Notes: a model not told the origin generated them from the letters alone. Shown: positions 16,200 to 26,063, numbered from the stretch's first letter. The stretch: 40,992 nucleotides of DNA from Oscillospiraceae bacterium (GCA_015066015.1 SVPE01000016.1:1-40992), one strand, 5' to 3'. Made by a program: numbers and translations.

Positions 16200-18236
16200 T
16201 CAGCTCTCCTTTCCTGATTTTTTCAGATACTGAATAAGTGACGAATCCTCCAAGTTCACTTTATTCTGCATATTGTCGGGAATAACACTTTCCCCTTCTT
16301 TACGGAAAATGCCAAGCTCACAAAGAACATCAATGCACAAGAGCACCTTGCAGGCGTTGCTTCCGTCACCGCCGAGACGGTAACAGAGCACATCCGTATC
16401 AAATTTCCATCCTCCGCTGTTTCTTATAAAGCGGAAAACATCGGCAAGCTGCTGCCTTTCGGGAAGTGCAAAATCAGCCTCTTTTTTGCTGAGCCTGTCA
16501 CCTCTGAGAATTTTCTCATAAAGTCGACGGCTCTTAAGGTAAAGCAGGTCATCGGTGCGGGACATTCTGATTTCTTTAATGTATATACTGACCTTCACCT
16601 GACCCATATATTCATTTCTTTCAAGCTTTACCGCAAGGTCGATAATATCCCCTTGTACATACGGGAAATCCTCCTGCGTGACACCGAAAAGAAGTCCCGT
16701 AAGTGTTGTGGTTCCCTTTTTGAGAGTAAGACGCAGATGCTTTCCGGAGCCGATTGGCTGAATACCCGTAAGAGTCATTCCGAAAAGTCCGAATACAGGC
16801 TGAGGATTGCCTGCGCCGAAGGGCTCAAGAGCATCAATAACCGAAAGAATATCCGAGGAAATAAATTCGGGACGGAGTCTGCAGTCAAGCTCAATACGGG
16901 CAAATGGCATATCAACAGTCTTTGCGTAATCCTCAACGGCCTTTTTGAATTCGTCGAGATTCCTGCTTTCCATTCCGAAGCCAGCTGCAAGAACATGACC
17001 GCCGTAGTGAGTCAGAAGATGCTTTGCACTGCTTATACACTCGTAAAGCGAAAAGCCGTCAATGCTTCTTGCCGAGCCTTTGGCCTCTGTGCCGTCGTCT
17101 GTTATAACAAGGCAGGGCTTGCCGTATTTCTGCACAAGTCTTGCCGCAACAATTCCTATTACACCGCTATGCCAGTTTTCACCTGAGAAAATCAGCACAC
17201 GGTTATTGAGCATTTCAGGTTTTTCTTCAATCTGCTTCTGAGCCTGAAGAGTTATTTCCCTTTCTGTTTCCTGACGTCTGACGTTAGCGAAATCAATCTC
17301 TTTTGCAAGGCTCCGGGCAAGTGACTCATTATCGCAAAGAAGAAGCTCAAGAGCCTTTGAGGCGTGACCCATTCTGCCCATAGCGTTGATTCTCGGCACA
17401 AGGGAAAAAGCTACTGAGGAACAGGTAAGCGTCTTTCCGCTTACACCTGCGATCTCTTTAAGTGCTTCAATTCCTAACGATGAGCCGTTTTCAAGCATTT
17501 CAAGACCTTTTTTGACAATAAGGCGGTTTTCCCCTGTAAGAGAAACTATGTCGCCTACAGTGCCGATTGTTACAAGGTCGGCAAACATTGAAAGAGCCTG
17601 CTCGTCGTCACCGCAAAGGGCGCACACAAGCTTGAAAGCAACACCTACACCTGCAAAATGCTTAAACTCCGAGGGGCAATCGCTTCTGTGAGGATTTACA
17701 ACAGCAACTGCTTCGGGAATCGTCTCACCTACCTTGTGGTGGTCGGTTATAACGAGGTCCATACCCAGCTGCTTTATATATTCAGCCTCACTGTGGGCAG
17801 AAATTCCGTTATCCACGGTAATGATAAGGCTTACACCCGATTCACAAAGGCTTCTTACGGCATTGCAGTTAAGCCCGTAGCCCTCACCGTTTCTGTCGGG
17901 AATATAAGGCACAACGTCGCAGCCGTTCATTTCGAGATATTCGCAAAGAAGTGCTGTTGCCGTTACACCGTCTGCATCGTAATCGCCGTAAACTGCAATT
18001 TTTTCATCGCAGTCAATTGCTCTGTTGATTCTCTCAACTGCCTTGTCCATGTCTATAAAGGTAAAGGGGTCAGAAAGCATTGCATCGTTATCAAAGAAAT
18101 CGCTGATTTTTTCACCGTCTGTGATACCCCTTGAAACAAGCAATAACGCAGCAAAGGGATCAATATCAAATTCATCAGCAACCGAGCAGGCAAGAGTCTT
18201 GTCTATTTCATTTATACACCAATGCTTACGGCTCAT
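16200..18236 (-). CDS. recJ: single-stranded-DNA exonuclease RecJ
   Basis: A 678-aa DHH-family exonuclease. Metal-binding motifs include VYGDYDADGVTA (residues 82-93), VDNGIS, VITDHHKVG and NPHRSDCP; the DHHA1 domain carries GGHVLAAGFGM, and an OB fold follows. It degrades 5' single-stranded DNA in recombination and repair. The length fits clostridial RecJ with a C-terminal extension. GGGGAT precedes the ATG. The recJ-rel order is standard in Firmicutes. Confidence 0.94.
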   Translation of the reverse strand: MSRKHWCINEIDKTLACSVADEFDIDPFAALLLVSRGITDGEKISDFFDNDAMLSDPFTFIDMDKAVERINRAIDCDEKIAVYGDYDADGVTATALLCEYLEMNGCDVVPYIPDRNGEGYGLNCNAVRSLCESGVSLIITVDNGISAHSEAEYIKQLGMDLVITDHHKVGETIPEAVAVVNPHRSDCPSEFKHFAGVGVAFKLVCALCGDDEQALSMFADLVTIGTVGDIVSLTGENRLIVKKGLEMLENGSSLGIEALKEIAGVSGKTLTCSSVAFSLVPRINAMGRMGHASKALELLLCDNESLARSLAKEIDFANVRRQETEREITLQAQKQIEEKPEMLNNRVLIFSGENWHSGVIGIVAARLVQKYGKPCLVITDDGTEAKGSARSIDGFSLYECISSAKHLLTHYGGHVLAAGFGMESRNLDEFKKAVEDYAKTVDMPFARIELDCRLRPEFISSDILSVIDALEPFGAGNPQPVFGLFGMTLTGIQPIGSGKHLRLTLKKGTTTLTGLLFGVTQEDFPYVQGDIIDLAVKLERNEYMGQVKVSIYIKEIRMSRTDDLLYLKSRRLYEKILRGDRLSKKEADFALPERQQLADVFRFIRNSGGWKFDTDVLCYRLGGDGSNACKVLLCIDVLCELGIFRKEGESVIPDNMQNKVNLEDSSLIQYLKKSGKES

Positions 18237-18298
18237 ATTATTAATCCCCTTTCTTACGTAATAGAACTTTGTAATAATATTATATTATATCAGTTACT

Positions 18299-19825
18299 TT
18301 ACTTTTTTGCAATATTTTCCGTGTAATGTTTCTTCTTTTCTTTTGTTTCGTAATACCTGTTTATCTCCCTGAGAAAAAGGGCGGCATATTTTCTTTTAAG
18401 GTCACCGAAATGAGGCATACTCTCCATTTCATCAAAAGACAGCGGCGTATTCTGCGCAAGAATCAGAATAAGTCTGTCACTTATAACATCCTTCGGTCTT
18501 ATGCCCTCTTTCCGCGCTATCCGGTTTCTCAGCTCTGTCATTCTGCCGATAAGCTCTTTCTCCCGAAAAATCTCACCGTTACAAAACTCCTTCAGGCTTA
18601 CGGATTTCGCTTTACAGGACGAGCAATTGCCGCATTTTTCTGTTACCTCACCAAAATATGAAAGAATATGCTCTCTCAGACACTTTTCCGTTTCACAGTA
18701 GGAAACAATTTCCTCAAGACGTCTGAGCCTTTGACTGCGCAAACGCAGCTTTTCGCTTTTCGGCAAGTCACTTTCTTCATAGCTTGTGTTTATAAAGAAT
18801 TTCTGTATTTTTATATCCGTCTTACTGTAAAGCAGTATACAGTCGGAGGCCCTTTTGTCGCGGCCTGCTCTGCCTGCTTCCTGATAATAGCTTTCAAGGT
18901 CACCGGGCACAGTATAGTGAATTACAAAGCGTATATCAGGCTTATCAATACCCAGACCGAATGCATTAGTAGCAACTGCGATTCTTTTTCTGTCGGAAAC
19001 AAAAAGCTCCTGGCTTTTTCTGCGTTCCGTTTTCGGCATACCGGCGTGATACTTCACCGCGGAAAATCCCTCTTTCACAAGCGAATCGTGAAGTCTGTCC
19101 GCCGCCCTTCGCGATGAGCAGTAAACAATACCGCTTTTACCCTTGTAAAAATTCAGACAGCTTATGAGGGCTTCATACTTATTATCAGTCCTGACAACAC
19201 CGAAATAAAGATTCGGTCTGTCAAAGCCTGTTACAAGGCTTCTTGCGTTTTCAAGTCCGAGAAGCTCTGTTATGTCCTGCCTTACCTCGGGCGTTGCCGT
19301 TGCAGTTACAGCACAGACGACCGGGCGTGAAGGAAGAGAAGAAACGAAATCCTTTATCCCGAGGTATGCGGGGCGGAAATCCTTACCCCACTGAGACACA
19401 CAGTGGGCCTCATCAACTGCCACAAGAGAAATGTGGATTCTGCTGCACATAGCCCTGAAAAAGCGGTTTCCGAGTCTTTCGGGAGCTACATATATAAGCC
19501 TGACCCTACCACTCATTATTCGTTCCGCTGAGCGACGCTGCTGCTCAAAGCTGACTGCAGAATTGAGACAAACGGCAGTAATGCCCTTTTTCTCAAGAGT
19601 CTGCACCTGATCGTTCATAAGAGAAATAAGAGGTGAAACCACAATCGTAACACCCCTTAACATCAGTGCGGGCAACTGAAAGCATACCGACTTTCCCGCG
19701 CCCGTAGGCATAACTCCCAGGACATCGTGTCCTGAGAGTATAGCATCAATAATATATTCCTGGCCCTGACGAAAAGAGTCATAGCCGTAGTATTTTTTCA
19801 GCAGAGAATACTTTTCTTCAAACAT
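18299..19825 (-). CDS. recQ: RecQ-family ATP-dependent DNA helicase, short form
   Basis: A 508-aa superfamily 2 helicase: Walker A MPTGAGKS (39-46), DEAH in AVDEAHCVSQWGKDFRPAY, and motif VI QEAGRAGRDKR. A four-Cys zinc module follows (CLREHILSYFG...CGNCSSC), then an HRDC-like domain (VISDRLILILA). The RQC winged-helix domain of longer RecQ proteins appears absent, as the zinc module runs almost directly into HRDC. It unwinds recombination and stalled-fork intermediates 3' to 5'. It begins 4 nt after the upstream gene's stop codon. Confidence 0.9.
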   Translation of the reverse strand: MFEEKYSLLKKYYGYDSFRQGQEYIIDAILSGHDVLGVMPTGAGKSVCFQLPALMLRGVTIVVSPLISLMNDQVQTLEKKGITAVCLNSAVSFEQQRRSAERIMSGRVRLIYVAPERLGNRFFRAMCSRIHISLVAVDEAHCVSQWGKDFRPAYLGIKDFVSSLPSRPVVCAVTATATPEVRQDITELLGLENARSLVTGFDRPNLYFGVVRTDNKYEALISCLNFYKGKSGIVYCSSRRAADRLHDSLVKEGFSAVKYHAGMPKTERRKSQELFVSDRKRIAVATNAFGLGIDKPDIRFVIHYTVPGDLESYYQEAGRAGRDKRASDCILLYSKTDIKIQKFFINTSYEESDLPKSEKLRLRSQRLRRLEEIVSYCETEKCLREHILSYFGEVTEKCGNCSSCKAKSVSLKEFCNGEIFREKELIGRMTELRNRIARKEGIRPKDVISDRLILILAQNTPLSFDEMESMPHFGDLKRKYAALFLREINRYYETKEKKKHYTENIAKK

Positions 19826-19828
19826 AGC

Positions 19829-20536
19829 TCAGGTGAAAAATCTTTTTGAAAGATATCTTCGCATACTCTTGCTCTTGTAGCAGTAAGCAAGAAAGCCTAT
19901 TATACAAAGACAGGATACGAAAATAATTATACCTATCGTTCCTGCAATTTTAATGCCGAGTCCCGCTGAAAGTATAAGACCGCAAAAAAGAGAAAAAACT
20001 GCAAAATCAACAAATACGTGAAGTGTTTTCAGTATGATGTGTCTCTTCTTGCCGATTGCCCAGAGCATAAAAATCAGCATCTGCGCTGAAAGTATAACGG
20101 CAAGCGGAAGAAAGACCTTGATATATATATTGCCCTCATCCCCGAGCATTCTGAAAAGAAACAGGCCGTAAATAAGCACTGCGACAGTATCAAAAGCCCA
20201 CATTAAATAAGGCTTTTTCTTTTTTGAAAAGAAGGGAAAAACAAAAATTACCCAGGCGAGCAATCCCGTTGTAAAAATATAAAGTGACCAGAAGGTGTCG
20301 GGAAAAAACAGTGCATTTGCAAGAATGCACACAAGGCTGGGAATAAGCATAACCATACTTATTACATAAGCCACAAATTTTTTGGATATTCCATCGGGAA
20401 TGTATTCCTCATCAGCAAAATGGGGCAATTTTTTATCTTCGGCAGCTTTTTTCGGATTTATTACCTCTGTGTCACAAAGGACACATTTACGTGCAGTTTC
20501 CTCAAGCTCCACGCCGCAGTTTACACAGTATGACAT
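19829..20536 (-). CDS. zinc-ribbon membrane protein (DUF6320-like)
   Basis: A 235-aa protein beginning with a zinc ribbon (CVNCGVELEETARKCVLCD, two CxxC pairs), a polar linker, and about six membrane helices from residue 52. The pairing with the next gene, an alcohol-acetyltransferase-like protein, fits the DUF6320 family. It is 12 bp from that gene and 4 bp from recQ. Function is unknown; the family name is from memory of the architecture. Confidence 0.6.
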   Translation of the reverse strand: MSYCVNCGVELEETARKCVLCDTEVINPKKAAEDKKLPHFADEEYIPDGISKKFVAYVISMVMLIPSLVCILANALFFPDTFWSLYIFTTGLLAWVIFVFPFFSKKKKPYLMWAFDTVAVLIYGLFLFRMLGDEGNIYIKVFLPLAVILSAQMLIFMLWAIGKKRHIILKTLHVFVDFAVFSLFCGLILSAGLGIKIAGTIGIIIFVSCLCIIGFLAYCYKSKSMRRYLSKRFFT

Positions 20537-20547
20537 AAACTTCTCCT

Positions 20548-21819
20548 TTATTTTCTGTTGCTTTCAATTTTAACATGAACACCCATTTTTACAAGACGGG
20601 TGAAAAACTCCCTCTCAATATCATTTTCCTCATAACAATTTGAAAAGGAAAATACCAGCTTATCGCCGACAGTAAGCGTTGCACATCTTGCTCCGTTGAG
20701 CTTGCCTGCACCTGTGAAAAAGACATATTTTTCCACATGCTTTGCCACATCCTCGGGAAGTTCCACATAACCTACATTGGAAAGAAGTGTACTTGTGGTC
20801 TGCTCACCCGTAATAGCAAAGCTGATTGCTATGCCAAGATTTTTTATATCGAGGGGCAGATATTTCATTACGGGATTTCTCTCAAGCTTGAGATTTTCCG
20901 TCATAAGCGAGTTAATGAGCTTTTTATCGTTTGCAAGTCTCAGCTGGAGACTGACGCTTCTGAGAATTTCCTCAAAGGTATACTCTCCGAGATTCGGATT
21001 GATGACAACTCTCAGACAAAGCACAAAGTTTCTCAGCGTTTCCGAGGGGAAAGCCTTTCTGAGATTTACGGGAATCTGTGCACTTATTTCTCTTTGCTTT
21101 CCACCCTCTGCGAGCTGTTTTCTGTAGAGAATATCAATAAGCATTGCGGCAAACAGTTCCGTGACCGTAACTCCGTAGGCCTTGCTTATTTTATGCAGCT
21201 GCTGAAAGGACATTGTACCTATAGTGTAGTTGCAGACGTGCAAGGGAGGCTTTGTTCCTCTGCAGTGATAAACCCATTTATCGGCACGCTTGAATCTTGC
21301 CTTTGAGTCCGCATAACGGTTATATGCATCCTCAAGCTCCACTTCACGCGGATGTTCACTTGCATCAAGAACAAACTTGTTATATGATACCTTTTCACCG
21401 CAAAGTCGCAGATATTCACCGACAAGCGTTGAAAGAAATATTACCGCACCGTAGCCGTCACAAAGCGAGTGATACACATCAACGTTGATTCTGGTATCCC
21501 TGTAGTAAAGACGGAAAAGAAAACCCTTGTTTTCCTTGAAGTTTATTCTGTAGCAGATGTTTCTTATATCGGGCATAATCGGTGCTTCGTTGGGATTTTT
21601 TTCAAAATAATACCAGAATGCACCCTTTCTTATGCGGACATTGAAAGAAGGTATTCTTTTCAGAGTATTATTCAGAGCCTTGCGCAGAATATCAGGGTCA
21701 ATCTGTCTGTCAAGCTCAGCGCCCAATCTGAAAACATTTGACCATGCTCGGGTATTCTGTCCCGGAAAGATTTTTGCCGCATTGTCAAGACGAAACCATT
21801 CAAAGGTGTTTTTTCTCAT
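20548..21819 (-). CDS. alcohol-acetyltransferase-like / condensation-superfamily acyltransferase
   Basis: A 423-aa protein of the chloramphenicol-acetyltransferase/condensation superfamily. The catalytic HxxxDG motif is in VYHSLCDGYGAV (around residue 115), and INPNLGEYTFEEILRSV and SNVGYVELP match the second half of such enzymes. These transfer an acyl group from CoA or a carrier to an alcohol or amine. Co-transcription with a membrane protein and rfbA suggests an envelope lipid or glycan substrate, which is inference. Confidence 0.7.
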   Translation of the reverse strand: MRKNTFEWFRLDNAAKIFPGQNTRAWSNVFRLGAELDRQIDPDILRKALNNTLKRIPSFNVRIRKGAFWYYFEKNPNEAPIMPDIRNICYRINFKENKGFLFRLYYRDTRINVDVYHSLCDGYGAVIFLSTLVGEYLRLCGEKVSYNKFVLDASEHPREVELEDAYNRYADSKARFKRADKWVYHCRGTKPPLHVCNYTIGTMSFQQLHKISKAYGVTVTELFAAMLIDILYRKQLAEGGKQREISAQIPVNLRKAFPSETLRNFVLCLRVVINPNLGEYTFEEILRSVSLQLRLANDKKLINSLMTENLKLERNPVMKYLPLDIKNLGIAISFAITGEQTTSTLLSNVGYVELPEDVAKHVEKYVFFTGAGKLNGARCATLTVGDKLVFSFSNCYEENDIEREFFTRLVKMGVHVKIESNRK

Positions 21820-21834
21820 ATCGTTTTCCTTTTA

Positions 21835-22719
21835 TCAGTATTGATATTTTCCCTCTGCAACCTTTTTAAGGTGTGCACCGTAGGAGGATTTACCGTACTT
21901 TTCAGCACTTGAAAGAAGCTGCTCTTTGCTTATCCAGCCGTTTATAAAGGCAATCTCCTCAGGAGCGGATATTTTGACTGACTGTCTTTTTTCAACCATA
22001 CGCACAAAGTCAGACGCGTCTGTGAGGCTGTCAACTGTACCCGTATCAAGCCAGGCAAAGCCTCTTCCCAGAAGCTCAACTGAAAGGCTGTCAGCCTTGA
22101 GATATTTAACATTAAGGTCGGTGATTTCGTATTCTCCGCGAGCACTCTTTTCGATACCCTTAGCAAATTCACAGACTCTTCTGTCGTAAAAATAAAGTCC
22201 GGTTACGCAATAATTTGACTTGGGATTTTCCGGTTTTTCCTCGATAGAAACCGCCTTGCCATTTTCGTCAAACTCGACAACACCGAAGCGCTCGGGGTCG
22301 TCAACATAGTAGCCGAATACGGTAGCAATCCCCTTTTCGGCTTTTTCCTTCGCACTCTGAAGCAGCTTTCTGAAGCCGTTGCCGTAGAATATGTTGTCAC
22401 CGAGCACCATAGCACAGCAATCGTCACCGATGAAATCTTCACCGATGTGGAATGCCTGAGCAAGCCCGTCAGGTGATGGCTGCTCTTTATAGGAAAGCTT
22501 AAGCCCCATCTCACTTCCATCACCGAGAAGACGTTTGAAATTAGGCAGGTCGTGGGGTGTGGAAATAATCAGAATCTCCCTGATACCTGCAAGCATAAGC
22601 GTTGAAAGCGGATAATAAATCATCGGCTTGTCATACACGGGGAGAAGCTGCTTTGACATAACCATTGTAAGCGGGTAAAGTCTTGTACCGGAGCCTCCGG
22701 CTAAAATTATACCTTTCAT
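21835..22719 (-). CDS. rfbA: glucose-1-phosphate thymidylyltransferase
   Basis: A 294-aa nucleotidyltransferase of the RfbA/RmlA family: [16 protein letters not shown] (residues 3-18) binds d[31 protein letters not shown] and WLDTGT complete the active site. It makes dTDP-glucose, the first step to dTDP-rhamnose and related sugars. No rfbB, rfbC or rfbD is in the window, so the rest of the pathway lies elsewhere. GGGAGG precedes the ATG. Confidence 0.95.
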   Translation of the reverse strand: MKGIILAGGSGTRLYPLTMVMSKQLLPVYDKPMIYYPLSTLMLAGIREILIISTPHDLPNFKRLLGDGSEMGLKLSYKEQPSPDGLAQAFHIGEDFIGDDCCAMVLGDNIFYGNGFRKLLQSAKEKAEKGIATVFGYYVDDPERFGVVEFDENGKAVSIEEKPENPKSNYCVTGLYFYDRRVCEFAKGIEKSARGEYEITDLNVKYLKADSLSVELLGRGFAWLDTGTVDSLTDASDFVRMVEKRQSVKISAPEEIAFINGWISKEQLLSSAEKYGKSSYGAHLKKVAEGKYQY

Positions 22720-22752
22720 ATTTAAAATCCTCCCTAAAATTAAGTTTTAGAT

Positions 22753-24276
22753 TCAGTCTCCTGTTGTAAGCAGCTTTCTTGACATAAACAAAACTGCAAA
22801 GCCTATGAGAATATTTACTGCACAGGTGGCAGAAAACGCCGCTACCGTACCCATTCCGTAGAAAAGGAGTCCCGAGGCAACAAGAATTGACGGAAGTGAA
22901 AACAGCATACCGAAAAAGAGACAGAGCATAACAAATACATTTGACTTTTCTCTTTCGCGCATAAGCTTTGATGTAAAAAGCGCCGCTGCCGTCAGCAGAA
23001 AGCAGAAGCTTATCCTTGAAACGGTCAGCACTGCCGTAAGCATTACCCCGCATCTGCAGATAAATGCAATAAGCATACACTGTATAAGGCTTTCGGAAAT
23101 AATCTTCGGCAAAAGCTCAGGAAGAATGAAAAAGAGCTTTTTTGTCGGTGAGCCGGGCACCATATATATATGAGGCATTGTTAGCTCCCGAAGCCATCTG
23201 CCCGAAAGTACCGTATGAATGCAAAGCATGCAGCTCATAACAAAAAGAGAGATAACATCACCCTTTAAAACAAAGCCGTAAACACCTATAAGCACAACAT
23301 AAAACAACGACATCGGTGAAAGCAGGGTCGTACCTGCCCTCCGGTTTTCGAGAATATGCTTATAAAAGAACACCGATGCACCTTTACCCGAGGTAAGTGT
23401 GCCTTTGAGATTTTTAACGCTTTTCCGTCTGCCTGCTACCCTTTCCTCCTGTGAAAGCTCAGAGTTTTTCTCTGCCGATACAAGAACATCCTCGTAATAT
23501 CCGTGCTTAGCGCGGCTGAGAATAACAAAGGTTGCCGCAACAAAAATCAGACACGCTGTGCCGCCTGCAGTTATAACTGCTGCCTTGCCCTCAAGTATAC
23601 CTCTGACAATCGCAAAAACCCAACCTGCAACAGGAATAAGCTGCATAAAAGGCTTTGTCAGAGCATATGAGGCCGAGGTGAAACTGAAGGAAGTAAAATC
23701 ACATTCCAGTAAAAAAAACGCTGCAAAAATAAAAATCAACACATAAAGAAGCCTTTTTCCCGTTGCTGTCTTTGCTTCATTACCGCAGGTGAAAAAGTAA
23801 ACAAGCATACCTGCAAGCTGCGAAAGAAAGGTCACTGCCGCATAACCTGCTACGGCAACAAGCATTTCTTTTACGCCCACAGGATAATAGCTTCTCAGAA
23901 GCGAAAACTGATAGACAAAGGCAATGCCCATCCACAAAGAGGAGCCGAGTCTGCCAAGCATACCATACAAAAGCACCGCCGCAGGTCTTACCGGAGACAT
24001 AAAAAGAAAGCTGACATCAGCAAGGGTGAACATTGCACCGCCGTGGCTGAATCCCTTATTTATCCCGGTAAAAAAGGACAGAATATAAAAAGCAAAAACA
24101 ATCGCATAAAATTCACTCAGGGGCCTTGAACCCGCATAAGATATGCTTTCTACCGACAGATTCATTATAACAAGTGCGATAAAAAACAAAGTGAGAATGA
24201 GCTTTCCGGGCTTTTTTACAAGCTCCAGAAATTTATTTTTAATTTTTCGGGAGGAAAGATAAATAAGACTTCTCAC
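22753..24276 (-). CDS. ABC exporter membrane subunit
   Basis: A 507-aa integral membrane protein with about 12 hydrophobic helices and a charged loop near residues 270-300 (SAEKNSELSQEERVAGRRKS). It fits the putative ABC exporter family paired with single ATPases in Clostridia. It starts at GTG, overlapping the ATPase stop in a GTGA junction, with a GGGGGAGAG ribosome site. The cargo is unknown; lipid, peptide or drug are all possible. Confidence 0.75.
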   Translation of the reverse strand: MRSLIYLSSRKIKNKFLELVKKPGKLILTLFFIALVIMNLSVESISYAGSRPLSEFYAIVFAFYILSFFTGINKGFSHGGAMFTLADVSFLFMSPVRPAAVLLYGMLGRLGSSLWMGIAFVYQFSLLRSYYPVGVKEMLVAVAGYAAVTFLSQLAGMLVYFFTCGNEAKTATGKRLLYVLIFIFAAFFLLECDFTSFSFTSASYALTKPFMQLIPVAGWVFAIVRGILEGKAAVITAGGTACLIFVAATFVILSRAKHGYYEDVLVSAEKNSELSQEERVAGRRKSVKNLKGTLTSGKGASVFFYKHILENRRAGTTLLSPMSLFYVVLIGVYGFVLKGDVISLFVMSCMLCIHTVLSGRWLRELTMPHIYMVPGSPTKKLFFILPELLPKIISESLIQCMLIAFICRCGVMLTAVLTVSRISFCFLLTAAALFTSKLMREREKSNVFVMLCLFFGMLFSLPSILVASGLLFYGMGTVAAFSATCAVNILIGFAVLFMSRKLLTTGD

Positions 24277-24959
24277 TTTTTACTCTCCCCCGTAATCGAA
24301 AAGAATACCTCCTCAAGGCCACCGTCACCGTGTGTTCTTTCAGCAACAAGCTCGCCCTTTGAAAGAATGAAGGCCTTATCCCAGCAAGTCTCTACACTGT
24401 CGAGCATATGTGTGCTTATGAGGACGCTTACACCATTTGATTTCAGCTCAACAAAAAGATTTTTCAGCGTTTTTATGGCATAGGGGTCAAGGCCTACCAT
24501 CGGCTCGTCGAAAATAACCAGCTTCGGCTCGTGCAGAAGTGCACAACATACGGAAAGCTTCTGCTGCATACCCTTTGAAAGCTCCTTGCCAAGCTTGTTT
24601 CTTTTATCTGAAAGCTCAAACATATCAAGCAGTTTTTCTTTTAAAGCGGAATTTTCACAGCCGTAGGCTCTTTCAATAAAGCTCAGATGCTCCTCAACAG
24701 TAAGATAATCATAAAGTGCGGGTGTTTCGGGCACATAGCCTATAAGCCCTTTCGCCTCAGAGGTCTTGCAGTCAAAGCCGCCGACAGTAACACTGCCTTC
24801 AAAATTCAGAAGACCGCATATACACTTGATAAGGGTAGATTTTCCCGCTCCGTTAAGTCCCAGAAGCAGACCGATTTCGCCCTCACCGAGCCCGAGAGTG
24901 ATGCTATTGTTAGCCCTGAGCTTCTTGTATTTTTTTGTCACGCCGTTTACTCTGAGCAT
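24273..24959 (-). CDS. ABC transporter ATP-binding protein
   Basis: A 228-aa ATPase with Walker A GLNGAGKST (34-42), Q-loop GYVPETPALYDYLTV, signature LSKGMQQKLSV, Walker B LVIFDEPMVGLDP and the H-loop in ISTHML. It powers the exporter encoded next. It is divergent from a TetR-family regulator with 224 bp between the starts, an arrangement often found when the regulator controls the exporter. Confidence 0.9.
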   Translation of the reverse strand: MLRVNGVTKKYKKLRANNSITLGLGEGEIGLLLGLNGAGKSTLIKCICGLLNFEGSVTVGGFDCKTSEAKGLIGYVPETPALYDYLTVEEHLSFIERAYGCENSALKEKLLDMFELSDKRNKLGKELSKGMQQKLSVCCALLHEPKLVIFDEPMVGLDPYAIKTLKNLFVELKSNGVSVLISTHMLDSVETCWDKAFILSKGELVAERTHGDGGLEEVFFSITGESKK

Positions 24960-25121
24960 AATAACACAACCTCTTTCTTTTTAACTGTCATTTCTTTTAA
25001 TTTTACCACACTATTCATTATTTGAAAAGATAAAAATCAAAAAAATATTTTCCATCAGATATTCAACACAATCTCAGATAACATTTCTTTTGAATCTTCG
25101 TGTTTTTTTTACTACATAATG

Positions 25122-25150
25122 TTGCATTTATTGAAATTATAGTGTATAAT
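25122..25150 (+). promoter_or_regulatory. sigma-A promoter of the tetR-type gene
   Basis: TTGCAT (25122-25127), a 17-bp spacer and TATAAT (25145-25150) lie 33 bp before the start codon. The rest of the divergent gap (24960-25121) is AT-rich and I see no clear palindrome in it. Confidence 0.65.
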
Positions 25151-25183
25151 AAATTCCGGTAATTTGAAATCCGGAGGTACATT

Positions 25184-25777
25184 ATGGAAAACAAATCCCA
25201 GAAGCCCGACGGTCGCAGAGTAAGAATGACAAAAATGCTTCTTAAGCAAAGCCTTATTGACCTGATGCACGAAAAATCAATTCACGACATCAGCATCAAG
25301 GATATCTGTACCGGCGCAGACGTCAACCGCAGCACCTTCTACCGTCATTATGACACACAGTTTGACCTTTACGACGACATTCTTGAGGACATCACCCAGG
25401 ACATTGCAGAAATTTATCTGAGCTGTGCCGGTGAGGACTACACCGCACAGAATTTCCTTACAGAGATTCTTAAGTACATCGAGGAGCATCGCGAAACCTT
25501 CCTTGTTGTCCTGAGCGGAAACAGTAATGTCAGCATGGGGGAAACCTTCAACCGTTTTACAAACCGCTTTATCGATACAGAAAATGCCAGTGAGCTGAGC
25601 ATTTACATTGTACAGTTTATCGCCGCAGGCATGACAAGCTTTCTGTGGACGTGGCTCAACAAGGAAAAGCGCCGTTCAGCAGAGGACGTTGCACTGATTA
25701 TAAGCTCTGTTATGACCCACGGAATCAAACGCAGTGTAAGCTTTGCCCGTGCTATGCAGGAAAAGAACCGGGAATAA
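25184..25777 (+). CDS. TetR/AcrR-family transcriptional regulator
   Basis: A 197-aa protein with an N-terminal TetR HTH (residues about 12-60: KQSLIDLMHEKSIHDISIKD, then GADVNRSTFYRHYDTQFDLY) and an all-helical ligand domain ending in FIAAGMTSFLWTWLNKE, as in the dihydroxyacetone-kinase-regulator-like TetR group. GGAGG lies 6 nt before the ATG. It is divergent from an ABC exporter pair, its most likely target. The inducer is unknown. Confidence 0.85.
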   Translation: MENKSQKPDGRRVRMTKMLLKQSLIDLMHEKSIHDISIKDICTGADVNRSTFYRHYDTQFDLYDDILEDITQDIAEIYLSCAGEDYTAQNFLTEILKYIEEHRETFLVVLSGNSNVSMGETFNRFTNRFIDTENASELSIYIVQFIAAGMTSFLWTWLNKEKRRSAEDVALIISSVMTHGIKRSVSFARAMQEKNRE

Positions 25778-25799
25778 CAAAAGTTTAAACAACATAACA

Positions 25800-25843
25800 A
25801 AATACAGGTGATTCAAAGCTTACTGAATCACCTGTATTTTCTT
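25800..25843. terminator. bidirectional terminator after the tetR-type gene
   Basis: AAATACAGGTGATTCA (25800-25815) pairs perfectly over 16 bp with 25824-25839 around an 8-nt loop. Four T's and CTT follow on plus, and A's flank the other side. Confidence 0.85.
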
Positions 25844-25851
25844 AATTATTC

Positions 25852-25995
25852 CTATTGTACAAGCTGTGCCTCAAGAAGCATTTCTGCCAAAGTTACCAAG
25901 ACCTCACTCACAGACATATTATACATATCAATATAGGGATAGCAGTAATACCGCAGCAGTAACCGCAATTATTATCAGCATACCGTTTTTTTCAT
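25852..25995 (-). pseudogene. possible frameshifted small membrane-peptide gene remnant
   Basis: On the minus strand an ATG at 25995 enters a run of seven A's and stops after six codons. Adding one A would give MKKNGMLIIIAVTAAVLLLS, a signal- or membrane-like segment, ending at a TGA. After a further one-base shift, MYNMSVSEVLVTLAEMLLEA continues to a stop at 25854-25852. This may be a decayed small gene or chance; no good ribosome site precedes it. The rest of 25778-26063 holds only the terminator. Confidence 0.25.
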
Positions 25996-26063
25996 AATTC
26001 AATTGCTTTTTTATATCTTGGTAATCAATGCTTTGTGTAAAGAGTTATATATCTCTCAAGCTC

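Noticed and set aside
22631-23080. Minus-strand open frame spanning the rfbA start and the ABC permease end.
   Set aside because: It overlaps both real genes in another frame and its translation has no family features.
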